Part shown: positions 21,709-30,800 of the stretch, one piece after another
Layout: each line of letters opens with the position of its first letter
How positions within the stretch are numbered: position 1 is the first letter of the stretch
Source of the DNA: an uncultured Bacteroidales bacterium
GTDB lineage: Bacteria > Bacteroidota > Bacteroidia > Bacteroidales > Paludibacteraceae
Assembly: GCA_945827635.1 (NCBI GenBank)
Contig: CALZOG010000004.1
Span: forward strand, 1 to 45,784
Reading direction: 5' to 3'
Length of the DNA: 45,784 nucleotides
Notes under the pieces: model-generated
What the model was told of the DNA's origin: nothing
What the model saw: only the letters and a program-made list of their open reading frames with translations
Database searches by the model: none
Made by a program: the position numbers and the translations under genes

Positions 21709-23106
21709 ATGAATAAGCAAAAAGTTGTTATGATACTCTTGATTACGTGTGCATTAGGTGTGCATGCGGATGATTCGATCAAGGTGAGCGCGTCTGACCT
21801 GAAGGCGCTGATAGAGCGTGTGGAGCGTTTGGAACGAAAAGACAGCCTATCCCAAGAAATGGGGACAGCGGTATATAGTCAAGAGTCGAAAGTCGAAAGT
21901 CAAAAGTCGAAAGTCGAAAGTCAAGAGTCGAAAGACAATAGTCGAAAGTCGAAAGTCGAAAGAAGGGGGCGATTCACGATAGGCGGTTACGGCGAGATAA
22001 CAGCCAAGCACTGCTTCTACTCGAACAACTACCTGCGTTACGGCAAGAACCCCGAGAAGTACGCGGGTGACCATTACGGTGAGTTCGACCTGCCGCACGT
22101 GGTGATCAACATGGGTTACGACTTCGGTTACGGCTGGAGCATGGGCACGGAGATAGAGTTTGAGCACGGCGGCACGGAGAGCGCCATTGAGATAGAGGAA
22201 GAAGAAGGCGGTGAGTACGAGGGCGAGATTGAACGCGGCGGCGAAGTGGCGCTGGAGCAGTTCTGGTTGCAGAAGAAGTTCAACCGTTACGCTATTTTGC
22301 GTGCAGGAATGCAGGTTATACCCGTTGGCGGGCTGAACGCGCACCACGAGTCAACCGAATATTTCGGCGTATATAGGAACGAAGGCGAGTTCACCATTAT
22401 CCCGAGTACGTGGCATGAGGTAGCGTTGACGTTCATGGGATCATCGCCGAAAGGCTGGCACTACCAGGTTATGTTCCTGCCGGGTTTGGACAGCGACCGT
22501 TTCAACCGCAAGAATTGGGTTAAACCCGGAGCGGGCAGTCCGTACGAGTTTAAGTTAGCGAACGTTTTTGCCGGTGCAGCACGCGTCGACTATACAGGTG
22601 TAAAGGGGTTACGCCTGTCGTTGAGCGGCTACTGCGGCAATTCGTTCCGTAACACGCTGAGCAAGAGCAACAGCGAGCTGGATGCAAGCACGTACAAGGA
22701 CGTGAAAGGCACCGTAAGTATCGGTTCGTTTGATTTTGCGTACAATGATTACGGTTTGATCATCCGCGGCAGTGCGACCTACGGTCATTTGAGCGATGCA
22801 GCGGCTATCACGCAGTACAACATTGCTATGCGCAAAGGCAGTGTGAGCAGCAAGCAGTGGGTAGCCAGCGACGCGTTGGCAGCAGGTGTGGAGATAGGTT
22901 ACGACTTTCTGTCGCTGAGCAACAACGCAAAGGTGAACCGCCACAAGCTGTATCTGTTCGGGCGTTACGACTATTACGACTCCATGTTCCGCTACGACAA
23001 CAAACCGACGGATATGTACTCCTGGTGCGGCAGACACCGTGCGGCAGTGGGGATCAACTACTTCCCGATCAAGCAGGTAGGCGTGAAGGCGGAGTTCTCG
23101 TACTGA
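21709..23106 (+). CDS. Porin-type outer-membrane beta-barrel, cut short by an in-frame TGA
   Basis: 465 residues from the ATG at 21709 (a TTG at 21700 would add three). Signal peptide to about residue 21, a short coiled coil (SDLKALIERVERLERKD), a heptad-repeat linker, then a barrel of alternating strands (RFTIGGYGEITAKHCFYSNN and YGEFDLPHVVINMGYDFGYG) as in phosphate-selective porin O/P-like proteins of Bacteroidota. The frame stops at TGA 23104-23106 inside the barrel, but the same frame then continues for 34 sense codons to 23211 and ends in a normal last strand (QIAVGVVYAGFFQL). The copy is therefore probably a pseudogene or recently inactivated. It is first in the cluster with imelysin and the di-haem oxidoreductase. 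Confidence 0.85.
   Translation: MNKQKVVMILLITCALGVHADDSIKVSASDLKALIERVERLERKDSLSQEMGTAVYSQESKVESQKSKVESQESKDNSRKSKVERRGRFTIGGYGEITAKHCFYSNNYLRYGKNPEKYAGDHYGEFDLPHVVINMGYDFGYGWSMGTEIEFEHGGTESAIEIEEEEGGEYEGEIERGGEVALEQFWLQKKFNRYAILRAGMQVIPVGGLNAHHESTEYFGVYRNEGEFTIIPSTWHEVALTFMGSSPKGWHYQVMFLPGLDSDRFNRKNWVKPGAGSPYEFKLANVFAGAARVDYTGVKGLRLSLSGYCGNSFRNTLSKSNSELDASTYKDVKGTVSIGSFDFAYNDYGLIIRGSATYGHLSDAAAITQYNIAMRKGSVSSKQWVASDALAAGVEIGYDFLSLSNNAKVNRHKLYLFGRYDYYDSMFRYDNKPTDMYSWCGRHRAAVGINYFPIKQVGVKAEFSY
21877..21960. repeat. Heptad array (AGTCGAA x12) inside the porin gene
   Basis: Twelve in-phase units, mostly AGTCGAA with AGTCAAA, AGTCAAG and AGACAAT variants. They encode a Ser/Lys/Glu/Val-rich linker of period seven residues between the coiled coil and the barrel. 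Confidence 0.9.
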
Positions 23107-23211
23107 ATCCTTAAACAAGGTACGCTCGCGGATGGCACGCGCGGGAAGATCTATAACGATGAGCCGCAGATTGCTGTTGGAGTGGTGTATGCCGGGTTCT
23201 TTCAGTTGTAA
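23107..23211 (+). pseudogene. In-frame 3' remainder of the porin gene
   Basis: Directly after the TGA the same frame reads ILKQGTLADGTRGK and on to AVGVVYAGFFQL before TAA at 23209-23211. The final strand has the alternating hydrophobic pattern and near-terminal aromatics expected for a barrel end recognised by the BAM complex. A C-to-T change of a CGA Arg codon would explain the TGA. Confidence 0.75.
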
Positions 23212-23246
23212 GACAATAGGTTGAGAGTAGGTGGAGAGTAGGGCAA

Positions 23247-23301
23247 GAACCAAAGAAGAACCAAAGAAGAACCAAAGAAGAACTAAAGAAGAACTAAAGA
23301 A
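23247..23301. repeat. 11-base tandem repeat x5
   Basis: Three copies of GAACCAAAGAA followed by two of GAACTAAAGAA, in the leader of the imelysin gene 36 bases before its ATG. Confidence 0.9.
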
Positions 23302-23337
23302 AACCCTATAAAAATATATATAAACTTTACAAATAAT

Positions 23338-24516
23338 ATGAAAAAGATTTTGAAATTGGCACTATGTGCCGCATGCGTCTTTAGTATGGTCGCATGCAAC
23401 GGAGAGCAAAATACTGATGTTCAGTCGGACAAAGAGGCAGCATTGCAGCGCGCTATGACGCCTTACGTAGAAAACACCGTAGTAGCCACGTACAGCGCGA
23501 TGGCCGACGAAGGGTTGGTGCTGCTGGACAAATGTGAGCAGATCCTGAAAGCGAATGAGGCGGGCACGGATTACAGCACGCTGATGGAGGAAGCCGGTAC
23601 AGCATGGCGCGCGATGCGCAAGTACTGGGAGCAGAGCGAGGCGTTCCTGTATGGACCGGCTGCCACACAGAGCATTGACCCGCATATCGACAGTTGGCCT
23701 CTGGACTTCAACGCAATGAACGCGTTGCTGCACAACGAGGAACAGATGGCACAGATTGAGGAAGAAGGCGGTGCGTACGTAGGTGACAAGTTAGGTTACG
23801 CGCTGAAAGGTTTTCATGCCGCAGAGTACCTGCTGTTTGAGACCGTAGAGCAAGACGGCCGCGCCATAGGTACAGGCAAGACGCACGCCGCTAACCTGAC
23901 ACACGCCGAGGCTGTGTATCTGTTAGGTATAGTGGAGGATATGGCGCAACAGGCAATCTTGTTGGAGGATAGTTGGGCAGGTAAGGTCAGCAAAGAGAAA
24001 GAAGAAGTGATCACCGAGGACGGCGAGTCGATGAGCACAGGAATAAACTACGGCAGTTACATGATCAACGCCGGTCAGGCAGGCAGTATATACAAGACCT
24101 ATCAGGAGGCAGCCGAAGAGATCATTGCCGGTTGTGTGGATATAGCCGGTGAGGTTGCTGAACTGAAGATGGGTAACCCATACCTGAGCAGCACGCCTGA
24201 CGAACGCGACTATATCGAGAGTCCGTACAGTTGCACGTCAACGGAAGATTTTGCCGACAATATCCGCTCGATCAAGAATGCCTACGAGGGCGCAAAGGCA
24301 GGCGACTACTCGATCTCGAACTACGTGTACAGTCAGAACAGCGAGCTTGACGGCAAGGTCCGCAAGGCTATCGAAGAGTCGATTGCAGCCATCGCCGCTA
24401 TACAGGACTTTGAGAACAAAGCCAAAGGCAATCAGCAAGTGAAGGCCGCTATCGACAAGGTTCAGGAGCTGGAAGAACTGCTGGACGATGAAGTCATGGC
24501 GCTGCTGGCAAAGTAA
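23338..24516 (+). CDS. Imelysin-family lipoprotein (M75-like)
   Basis: 392 residues. The signal MKKILKLALCAACVFSMVAC ends in a lipobox with Cys20. The family signature GxHxxE is seen as GFHAAEYLLFE (158-168; His160, Glu163), within an all-helical double-bundle protein. Imelysin-like proteins (IrpA, EfeO-related) sit in iron-uptake loci and are thought to bind metal or haem at the surface; peptidase activity is doubtful. Next to a di-haem oxidoreductase, the arrangement resembles the imelysin-DUF1111 loci of Proteobacteria. It lies between the broken porin and the oxidoreductase, with an 11-base repeat array before it and a 23-base-family repeat after it. Confidence 0.88.
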   Translation: MKKILKLALCAACVFSMVACNGEQNTDVQSDKEAALQRAMTPYVENTVVATYSAMADEGLVLLDKCEQILKANEAGTDYSTLMEEAGTAWRAMRKYWEQSEAFLYGPAATQSIDPHIDSWPLDFNAMNALLHNEEQMAQIEEEGGAYVGDKLGYALKGFHAAEYLLFETVEQDGRAIGTGKTHAANLTHAEAVYLLGIVEDMAQQAILLEDSWAGKVSKEKEEVITEDGESMSTGINYGSYMINAGQAGSIYKTYQEAAEEIIAGCVDIAGEVAELKMGNPYLSSTPDERDYIESPYSCTSTEDFADNIRSIKNAYEGAKAGDYSISNYVYSQNSELDGKVRKAIEESIAAIAAIQDFENKAKGNQQVKAAIDKVQELEELLDDEVMALLAK

Positions 24517-24580
24517 GAGACCGGCTTCGCCTGACAGACCGCTTGCGCTGACAGAAGAGAGACCAGCTTCGCCTGAAAGA
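24517..24580. repeat. Dispersed AGACCG-type repeat, three degenerate copies
   Basis: GAGACCGGCTTCGCCTGACA (24517-24536), a 22-base copy starting GACCGCTTGCGCTGACAG (24537-24558) and one starting GAGACCAGCTTCGCCTGAAA (24559-24580). They start directly after the imelysin stop and are the same family as 16752-16820 and 36038-36083. Confidence 0.8.
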
Positions 24581-24602
24581 TAAAAGATTAAATGATACAG
24601 TT

Positions 24603-26261
24603 ATGAAAAAACAACTATTCTTAATTGCTCTTGCGGCCTTGGCATTGACAGGCTGCAAGCAGCCCACGCAGGAACCGGACCCGGTAAGCGACTTGCCGGA
24701 TTGGTACTATACCGGCGGTAAGACAGGAACGACAACGAACACGTCATCGATGGCGTTCCGTCAGCCTACACCTGCAACGGAGAATGTAGGTTCGGGGCAA
24801 GCGTTCGCACAAGGCGATAACATTGCAGAGAAAGACTTTGTGACCACGACCAGCGGTCGTCAGCACGGTTTGGGGCCTGTATATGTTCGCGCCAGTTGCC
24901 AGCACTGCCACCCGAACTATAGTCACGGAACATCGATCCCCGAAGGCACGTACGATGCATCGCACCAAGGTAACGGCACGCTGCTGGTAGTGATCAATCC
25001 TGCTACGCAGGCTTATGTGCCCTGGTTGGCAGGTATGCCTCAGTTGTTCGGTGCTGCGCCGTTCAAGGCTCCGCTGGATCCGGACAAGATCACAGTAACC
25101 TGGAAGACCGTACAAGACGAGCACGGCAACAAGTTTGCCGACGGTGAGACGTACGAGTTGCGCTATCCGGAAGTAAAGATGCCGAAAGAGGCGGTGTATG
25201 TCTATAACCGGGGTTACCGCGATCCAGACGGATTGCTGGAGAGCGAAGGTTACGAGATCAAACTGGAGAACACGATAGGCGTGTACGGTTCGGGTCTGTT
25301 GGACGCTATACCTGACGCAGATATCATTGCCCAGTACGAGAAAGAAGCCAACGACAAGACCTCAGACGGTCAGCCGATGCTGAAGAACGGTCTGAACCCT
25401 ACGTTCTGGGACGGCGGGTTCAAGGAGACCGGTTATTACAAAAACGACCCGCAATGGGGACCGAAGCGTTTCACGTATGCGCTGACCCGCGGACCGATCA
25501 TGGACGCGGCAGGTGCCAACGCCATATGGAACATTACAAACGTGACACGTTCCGACAGGCAGTATCACTACCTGGATCTGAACGGCACGATCTATGCCAC
25601 CTGTGCATCGAAAGATCCCGAGGTGCAGGCAGGATTTGCGGAGTACATTGCCCAGCATGATCCCGAGAACACGCACCCCGAGTGGCGCACAGATGATCCG
25701 AAGCAGAACATCTACGCCTATCTGACCAGTAAGAACCTACCCGTGGAGATGAGCGACGATGAGTTTACACAAGTGATGGTTTGGCATCGCGGATTGGCTG
25801 TACCGGCTGCACGTAACGTGACCGACAAACAGGTGTTGCGCGGCAAGGAGTTGTTCACGCAGATTGGTTGCGACTACTGCCACCGCCCGAGTTGGAAGAC
25901 CGGCGAGGATGTTATCCGCGACCCGAACAACTTCAAAGGATTCACCGCCAAGATGCCACAGTACCAGAACCAGACAATCTGGCCGTACACCGATATGGTT
26001 CAGCACAAACTGTGCATGGAGAACGATATCCGCACCGGCTGGTGCCGTACGACACCGTTGTGGGGGCGTGGTCTGCACAAGAAAGCTACGGGTGATGCTT
26101 ACGAGGCACGATTGCATGACACGCGTGCACGCAACGTGATAGAGGCAATCATGTGGCACGGATATAGCACGGAGAGTGATGCGTACTACACCACTCAGAA
26201 GTTCTATGAGTTGTCGAAGGAGGATCGCGATGCTATAGTGGAATTTATCAACGCTATCTAA
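24603..26261 (+). CDS. Di-haem oxidoreductase family lipoprotein (DUF1111-type)
   Basis: 552 residues. MKKQLFLIALAALALTGC is a lipoprotein signal with Cys18. Two c-type haem sites are visible, CQHCH (99-103) and CDYCH (423-427), and the C-terminal block (AIMWHGYSTESDAYYTTQKFYELSKEDR) is typical of this putative thiol oxidoreductase/peroxidase family. It should act in the periplasm or at the outer membrane and needs covalent haem attachment, which the next gene can provide. That gene starts two bases after this stop, so the two are surely one transcription unit. Confidence 0.92.
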   Translation: MKKQLFLIALAALALTGCKQPTQEPDPVSDLPDWYYTGGKTGTTTNTSSMAFRQPTPATENVGSGQAFAQGDNIAEKDFVTTTSGRQHGLGPVYVRASCQHCHPNYSHGTSIPEGTYDASHQGNGTLLVVINPATQAYVPWLAGMPQLFGAAPFKAPLDPDKITVTWKTVQDEHGNKFADGETYELRYPEVKMPKEAVYVYNRGYRDPDGLLESEGYEIKLENTIGVYGSGLLDAIPDADIIAQYEKEANDKTSDGQPMLKNGLNPTFWDGGFKETGYYKNDPQWGPKRFTYALTRGPIMDAAGANAIWNITNVTRSDRQYHYLDLNGTIYATCASKDPEVQAGFAEYIAQHDPENTHPEWRTDDPKQNIYAYLTSKNLPVEMSDDEFTQVMVWHRGLAVPAARNVTDKQVLRGKELFTQIGCDYCHRPSWKTGEDVIRDPNNFKGFTAKMPQYQNQTIWPYTDMVQHKLCMENDIRTGWCRTTPLWGRGLHKKATGDAYEARLHDTRARNVIEAIMWHGYSTESDAYYTTQKFYELSKEDRDAIVEFINAI

Positions 26262-26262
26262 T

Positions 26263-27291
26263 ATGGATCTACTTCGTCCGTTCAGAGTGCGTCGCGCATT
26301 CTTTACAGGTCTGCTTCACATCGCCCTTGTGACAATCGTCATTGGGGCGTTGGTGACGCACTACTTCGGCGAACAAGGCGAGATACATCTGCGTAGCGAC
26401 AAAGCCCTATCGCTGAGTGCAAGCAGCAAGACGGTGAGTCTGTTTCTGTGGGACTTTCAGATCATCAGTGACGCAGAGAACAACCCCGTTGACTTCGTTA
26501 GCGAGTTGCGCATGATAGACCGCAACCGCCAGCCTGTGCAGATAGATGAGGGAACAGTGCGGATGAACAAGCCGCTGAAGTACCACGGTTGGCGTTTCTG
26601 TCAGTCGGATTATGACAGTGACGGTCAGGGTGTCGTGCTGTCGTACAACTATGACCCGTGGGGCATTAGTATCACTTATACCGGCTACGCGTTGCTGTTG
26701 GTGGCGATGATAGGATTCTTCTGCCAGCGTAACACCTACTTCCGCAGCCTGCTGCGCAAGCAACACACGTGGCTGATGGTAGGGTTAGGCGTGTTCGTGA
26801 TTGGTATGGCTGTAGTTATGACCAAAGTGGTGACACCCCAACCGCCGTTGCAACCCGTGCTGCAAACGCCGCTGTTAGGAATACATGTGTCGGTGATCAT
26901 GCCGGCATACACGTTGTTTGCCGCGATGATGATTGACGGCATATTAGGATTGTGCATACCGGCCAAACGCGAGAGCCCGATGCACCTGTCGCAGTTGCTG
27001 CTGTACCCTGCATTGTTCTGCCTGACGGCAGGCATATTCATCGGTGCCGTGTGGGCGAACATGTCGTGGGGACGCTACTGGGGGTGGGATCCGAAAGAGA
27101 CATGGGCGTTGATAACAATGCTCGTATATGCTCTACCGGTCCATTGGCCGGTGATCAGTCGAAAGTCAAAAGTCGAAAGTCGAAAGCAGGCGATATATTA
27201 TCATATCTGCACGATTGTGGCGTTCCTGTTTGTGCTATTCACTTATTTTGGTGTGAATCGCCTGCCGGGCGGTTTGCACAGTTATGCCTGA
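26263..27291 (+). CDS. ccsA: Fused ResB-like/CcsA cytochrome c biogenesis protein
   Basis: 342 residues. An N-terminal ResB-like part (about 1-160: membrane segment, periplasmic beta domain with KYHGWRFCQSDYDSDGQG, membrane segment) is joined to a CcsA part with several membrane segments and the haem-binding WWD motif WANMSWGRYWGWDPKE (264-279). Candidate axial His residues are His208 (GIHVSVIM) and His339 (GGLHSY). System II proteins carry haem across the membrane and attach it to CxxCH sites, here presumably those of the preceding oxidoreductase. A short AGTCGAA array inserts SRKSKVESRK (299-308) in a loop. The 3' end overlaps the convergent nadR-like gene by 53 bases. Confidence 0.9.
   Translation: MDLLRPFRVRRAFFTGLLHIALVTIVIGALVTHYFGEQGEIHLRSDKALSLSASSKTVSLFLWDFQIISDAENNPVDFVSELRMIDRNRQPVQIDEGTVRMNKPLKYHGWRFCQSDYDSDGQGVVLSYNYDPWGISITYTGYALLLVAMIGFFCQRNTYFRSLLRKQHTWLMVGLGVFVIGMAVVMTKVVTPQPPLQPVLQTPLLGIHVSVIMPAYTLFAAMMIDGILGLCIPAKRESPMHLSQLLLYPALFCLTAGIFIGAVWANMSWGRYWGWDPKETWALITMLVYALPVHWPVISRKSKVESRKQAIYYHICTIVAFLFVLFTYFGVNRLPGGLHSYA
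27157..27184. repeat. Heptad array (AGTCGAA x4) inside ccsA
   Basis: AGTCGAA, AGTCAAA, AGTCGAA, AGTCGAA, in frame between two predicted membrane segments. Confidence 0.85.
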
Positions 27292-27787
27292 ACGATTCGA
27301 TAGCCTGCGCCGCTGCCTGCGTGCGGGCTGAACCCTGACCGGATACAAGTACGTACGGTCGGCGGGTGAGTTTAACTTCCTCAATATACCAATTGAGGAA
27401 GTATTCTCTTTTATCCAGATTCTCGCGTACGGGATCGGGTTCAGCGCAGATGTCGGGCGTGAGGATAAGATACATATCCATAGGGTAGTCCCTGAGTGCG
27501 CGCAGCACATTGTCGGGCGCGCTGCCGTACTTGTGTACGTACCAAACCTTCATAATGATCAGTTCGGTATCGAACAGCACCACAGGCTCGTCGTATGTGG
27601 TAGCGACCTGATGAATGAGGTGCGCGGCTATGGCGTCAAGATCATCGCGCGTGTACGGGCGGTCGAGGGCCTCGACGTACTCGCGCGCGTACTCCTTAAT
27701 CCACTTGTAGCCGTACAGCTCTGACAACTGCCGGCACAACGTGCTTTTGCCGGTACTCTCGGGGCCTATTATTCCGACTCTGATCAT
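27239..27787 (-). CDS. NadR-like P-loop ATPase/kinase
   Basis: 182 residues. The P-loop GPESTGKST (8-16) with following CRQLSELYG, then KEYAREYVE, FDTELIIMKVW and LTPDICAEPDPVREN match the kinase domain of NadR, which phosphorylates nicotinamide riboside; the nucleotidyltransferase domain of full NadR is absent. Stand-alone members are common in Bacteroidota, often with PnuC transporters, so NAD salvage is likely but unproven. It is the last gene of the ruvA-sprA leftward unit. Its last 17 codons lie opposite the end of ccsA, so the extreme C-terminus (RPAGDSHQNK) may be unconserved. Confidence 0.82.
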   Translation of the reverse strand: MIRVGIIGPESTGKSTLCRQLSELYGYKWIKEYAREYVEALDRPYTRDDLDAIAAHLIHQVATTYDEPVVLFDTELIIMKVWYVHKYGSAPDNVLRALRDYPMDMYLILTPDICAEPDPVRENLDKREYFLNWYIEEVKLTRRPYVLVSGQGSARTQAAAQAIESFRHNCANRPAGDSHQNK

Positions 27788-27794
27788 ATCTTAT

Positions 27795-27814
27795 ATCAGC
27801 CAAGATTGGCTGAT
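27795..27814. repeat. Dispersed 20-base palindrome, copy 3
   Basis: ATCAGCCAA-GA-TTGGCTGAT in the 30-base gap between sprA and the nadR-like gene, seven bases before the latter's start. Confidence 0.85.
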
Positions 27815-27817
27815 GAA

Positions 27818-30800
27818 TTACCTTGTCAGCATCAGTTTGATGTTGAAGCCCACGTTGTCGGTGCTGATCGGGTAGGAGGTCGAGATGAGCGGCGTGGTGC
27901 CCTGGTGGTCGTAGTAGAACTGGATGTTGATCTTCTGCGACAGCACATAGTCGGCACTGACCTTTATTCCGAATACACGGTTGCCAGCACTCGCCTGAGT
28001 TATACCTTCCTCTACCTTGCGCAGCAGGGTCTTGATATCCTTGTAGCTGATATCGACATTGAGTTTGAGGTCGTTGCTGACCTTCTTCTCCGAGCGCGGC
28101 GTCTTGGTGATGAAACTCAGGTTCTTGATTGTGTAACCGCCACCGATGACGAACTCGTTGGTGTGCCCCTCCATGAGTTGGATAGAGGTGACATTGAGCG
28201 TGAGGTTTCGCTGCTTGCGGTACTCGGCTTTGACGCTGAGTGAGTTCTTCATTGCAAGGTTGACACCAATGAGCGGCGAGAACGACTCGGTGAGTGATAC
28301 GCTGCTTATGTCGTAGGCTGCGGAGGGCACAGGTACCTCGGTCTGTACGTCACGCGTGAAGCCGAGTGTCTTGTCGTTGCCTGCCGCACCTACCCAGGTC
28401 GAGTAGCTCGAGTACGAACCGATAGAGTACTTACACGTATACGCGTGTGTTAATGTCACGGAGCGGAAGTTGTCACGCATCCACGGCAGTTTGCCCAAGC
28501 CGTCGTAGGTGACACTCCAGTTCGGCAAGATCTGCCAGAAGGCGAGGAAGGGGTTACGATCCATCCTATTGATGTCCCGACCTGTGTATGCGGCAAGGAA
28601 CGAGGGCACGAGTACGTCTGCCGAGTTGCGGCTCACCGTGCCGTTGTTGCGGTTGTAACGCTGCCCGCCGAACACTGTCCCGCGCAAGAACCCTGCATCC
28701 GGATAACTGATCTGGTCGTACTCCGCCTGTACGCGCTGCTGCATGATGTCGCGGTTGGCGACAAAGCGGTTGTAGATCTCGTTGGCAAAATTGTCGTCCT
28801 GCGAGCCTATGCGGGCGAACGCTGTACCTATAGCCACCTGCGTGATATTGAACGAGCCGGACAGGTGCTCCTGTATGTCCTCGTAACTGTAGATGATGGA
28901 GTTCGATTGCGCCATGTATCGCTTGCCGTTGAGTTGGATCTTCAGTCCTGGCAGCGGCTCGAGAGCCACCTTGATATCCAGATCGGTCGTCTTCGATTGC
29001 GTAGCAGGCTGCACAACCATCGTGTCACCGCTCAGCCAGCAATCGTCGTAACGGCCTTCGCGACGGCGCTGGTCATCCGCCAGCTTGACTTTCTGAACAA
29101 AGTCGTCGCCGAAGAATCCGAACGCGAAGTCATAACCCGGGGCGTACATGTTGTCGACCTTGCGCTGCCCCATGAATCCTGCCTGCGGAGCAAAGCCCGG
29201 TACGGTGATCGAGGTGTTGTCGCGATAGGTGACTTGCACGCGGCGGATGAGTGTGCCCACGTAGGCGAACATGTCGCCTGCCACCTGCGCCGGTGTGCGC
29301 TGGTTGGGGTTTTTCGTGCTCATCTTCAGGGTGATAGGTCCGCTCACGGGCGAGGTGATCGTTGCCTTGTTGTTGCCATCGGTGCTCATCTTCACCTTCA
29401 CCTTGTGCCCGAGGCTGTCGGTAGCCTCAATCTCGACGAACTCAGAGCCTAACCGGTGTGTGATCGATTGCGGCTCGCCGGCGGTCAGGGTGACGGTCTC
29501 GTTGTACGTCTTGGGCTTGAACGCTTTCTGGCGTTGGCGTCCGGTGTAGCGCTGGGTCATGGACTTCCAGTACTTCGATTTGTTGTACAGTGTCTCGAAG
29601 TTCAGCGTTCCGTCCACCTGCCACGAGCGCTGACCGGTGATCGTGTTGCCGAGGTCGTTCTGCTGTGTAGTGGTGGCGGTACGCGCCCAGTTGTACGTGC
29701 CGTTGTACGAGGCGTTGGCGGTGATGAAGTCCAGCCCCGGGATCTTGTTGATCGGTATGTTCCACGTAGCGGTGAACACCTGCTGATAGGTGTACGGCGA
29801 CCCGCCCTTGGCGAGACTGCGCTGAATCGTGTCTTTCCACGCCTCGTAGTGGTCGTTCGTAAAGCCGTAGTCGCGGATGATCTCGGGGGTGTAGTAACCT
29901 TCGTCCACCGTGGAGTTCATTGCCGTCTGGAACGAGAACTTCAGGTTCCTGCTCAGGTCGTACTTGAAGTCGAAGTTCCTGCTCCACGTAAAGTCCTTGC
30001 TGAAGGTTATATCCATGTTGTTGAGCGTGGCATCGGTGTTGAAGTCGCGCATCTTCATCTGCGAGAAAGTACGCTGCATAGCGGTGTTGAACGACCACGA
30101 CTGCGGCAGGTAGTACAGGTTGAACTCCTTGATGATCTTCACCTTGTCCACACCTTTCATCTTACTGAACGGCTCCCACGGCTGCGGGTTGAACGAGTAG
30201 GCGTAGTTGAACTGTCCGCGCTCCTCGATGGTCTGGTTGCGTTCCATCTCAGGCGTTTGCTCGTTCTGCTTGTTGTACGACGCCGAGATGCTGAAGTTTG
30301 CCGGGTCGTAGAACATATCTTTCTTCTTCGAGTGAATGTTCACCTTCATGTTCGTCACGCTGAACGAGGTACTCTCCACCACGGTGTTGCTCATCCGTTT
30401 GACTGAGTCGCGTTCTTGCTTGGTCTCGTACTGCTCAAGGTTGTCGCGCAGCTTGATATCTGTATCCAGCGGGTCGTACTCGGGCGAGATCGTCTGGTTG
30501 GTGTACGCCACGTATAGCGGAATCTGCAGTTTGGCTTGCTCCGGGAACAGTCGGCCTGCCTCCAGTGCGGCGCTGACCTGCAACTGGTAGTTGTTGTCCA
30601 TGTTCCGCTGCAGCACGTTGCTCTCTATGCTGCCATAGCCTGCTGTCTCCAATCGTCCGGCTACGTTTACCTGCGCAATGTCGCTGATGCCGAGCGAGGC
30701 ATTAGCCATCGCTGCCACGCCGCCTTGCTCGTTGAACTCGTTCATCCTGAGTTCGTTCACCCATACCTCGGCACAACGCTCCTCGTGGCTGTTGGCGTTA

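Noticed and set aside
21877..21960. Regular repeats that might be taken for a CRISPR array
   Set aside because: The unit is only seven bases with no spacers, lies inside a reading frame, and no cas genes are present.
23104..23106. TGA read as an amino acid (alternative code or selenocysteine)
   Set aside because: TGA is the natural stop of hsp20, ccsA and the nadR-like gene here, and no selenocysteine insertion hairpin was seen after 23106. A point mutation is simpler.
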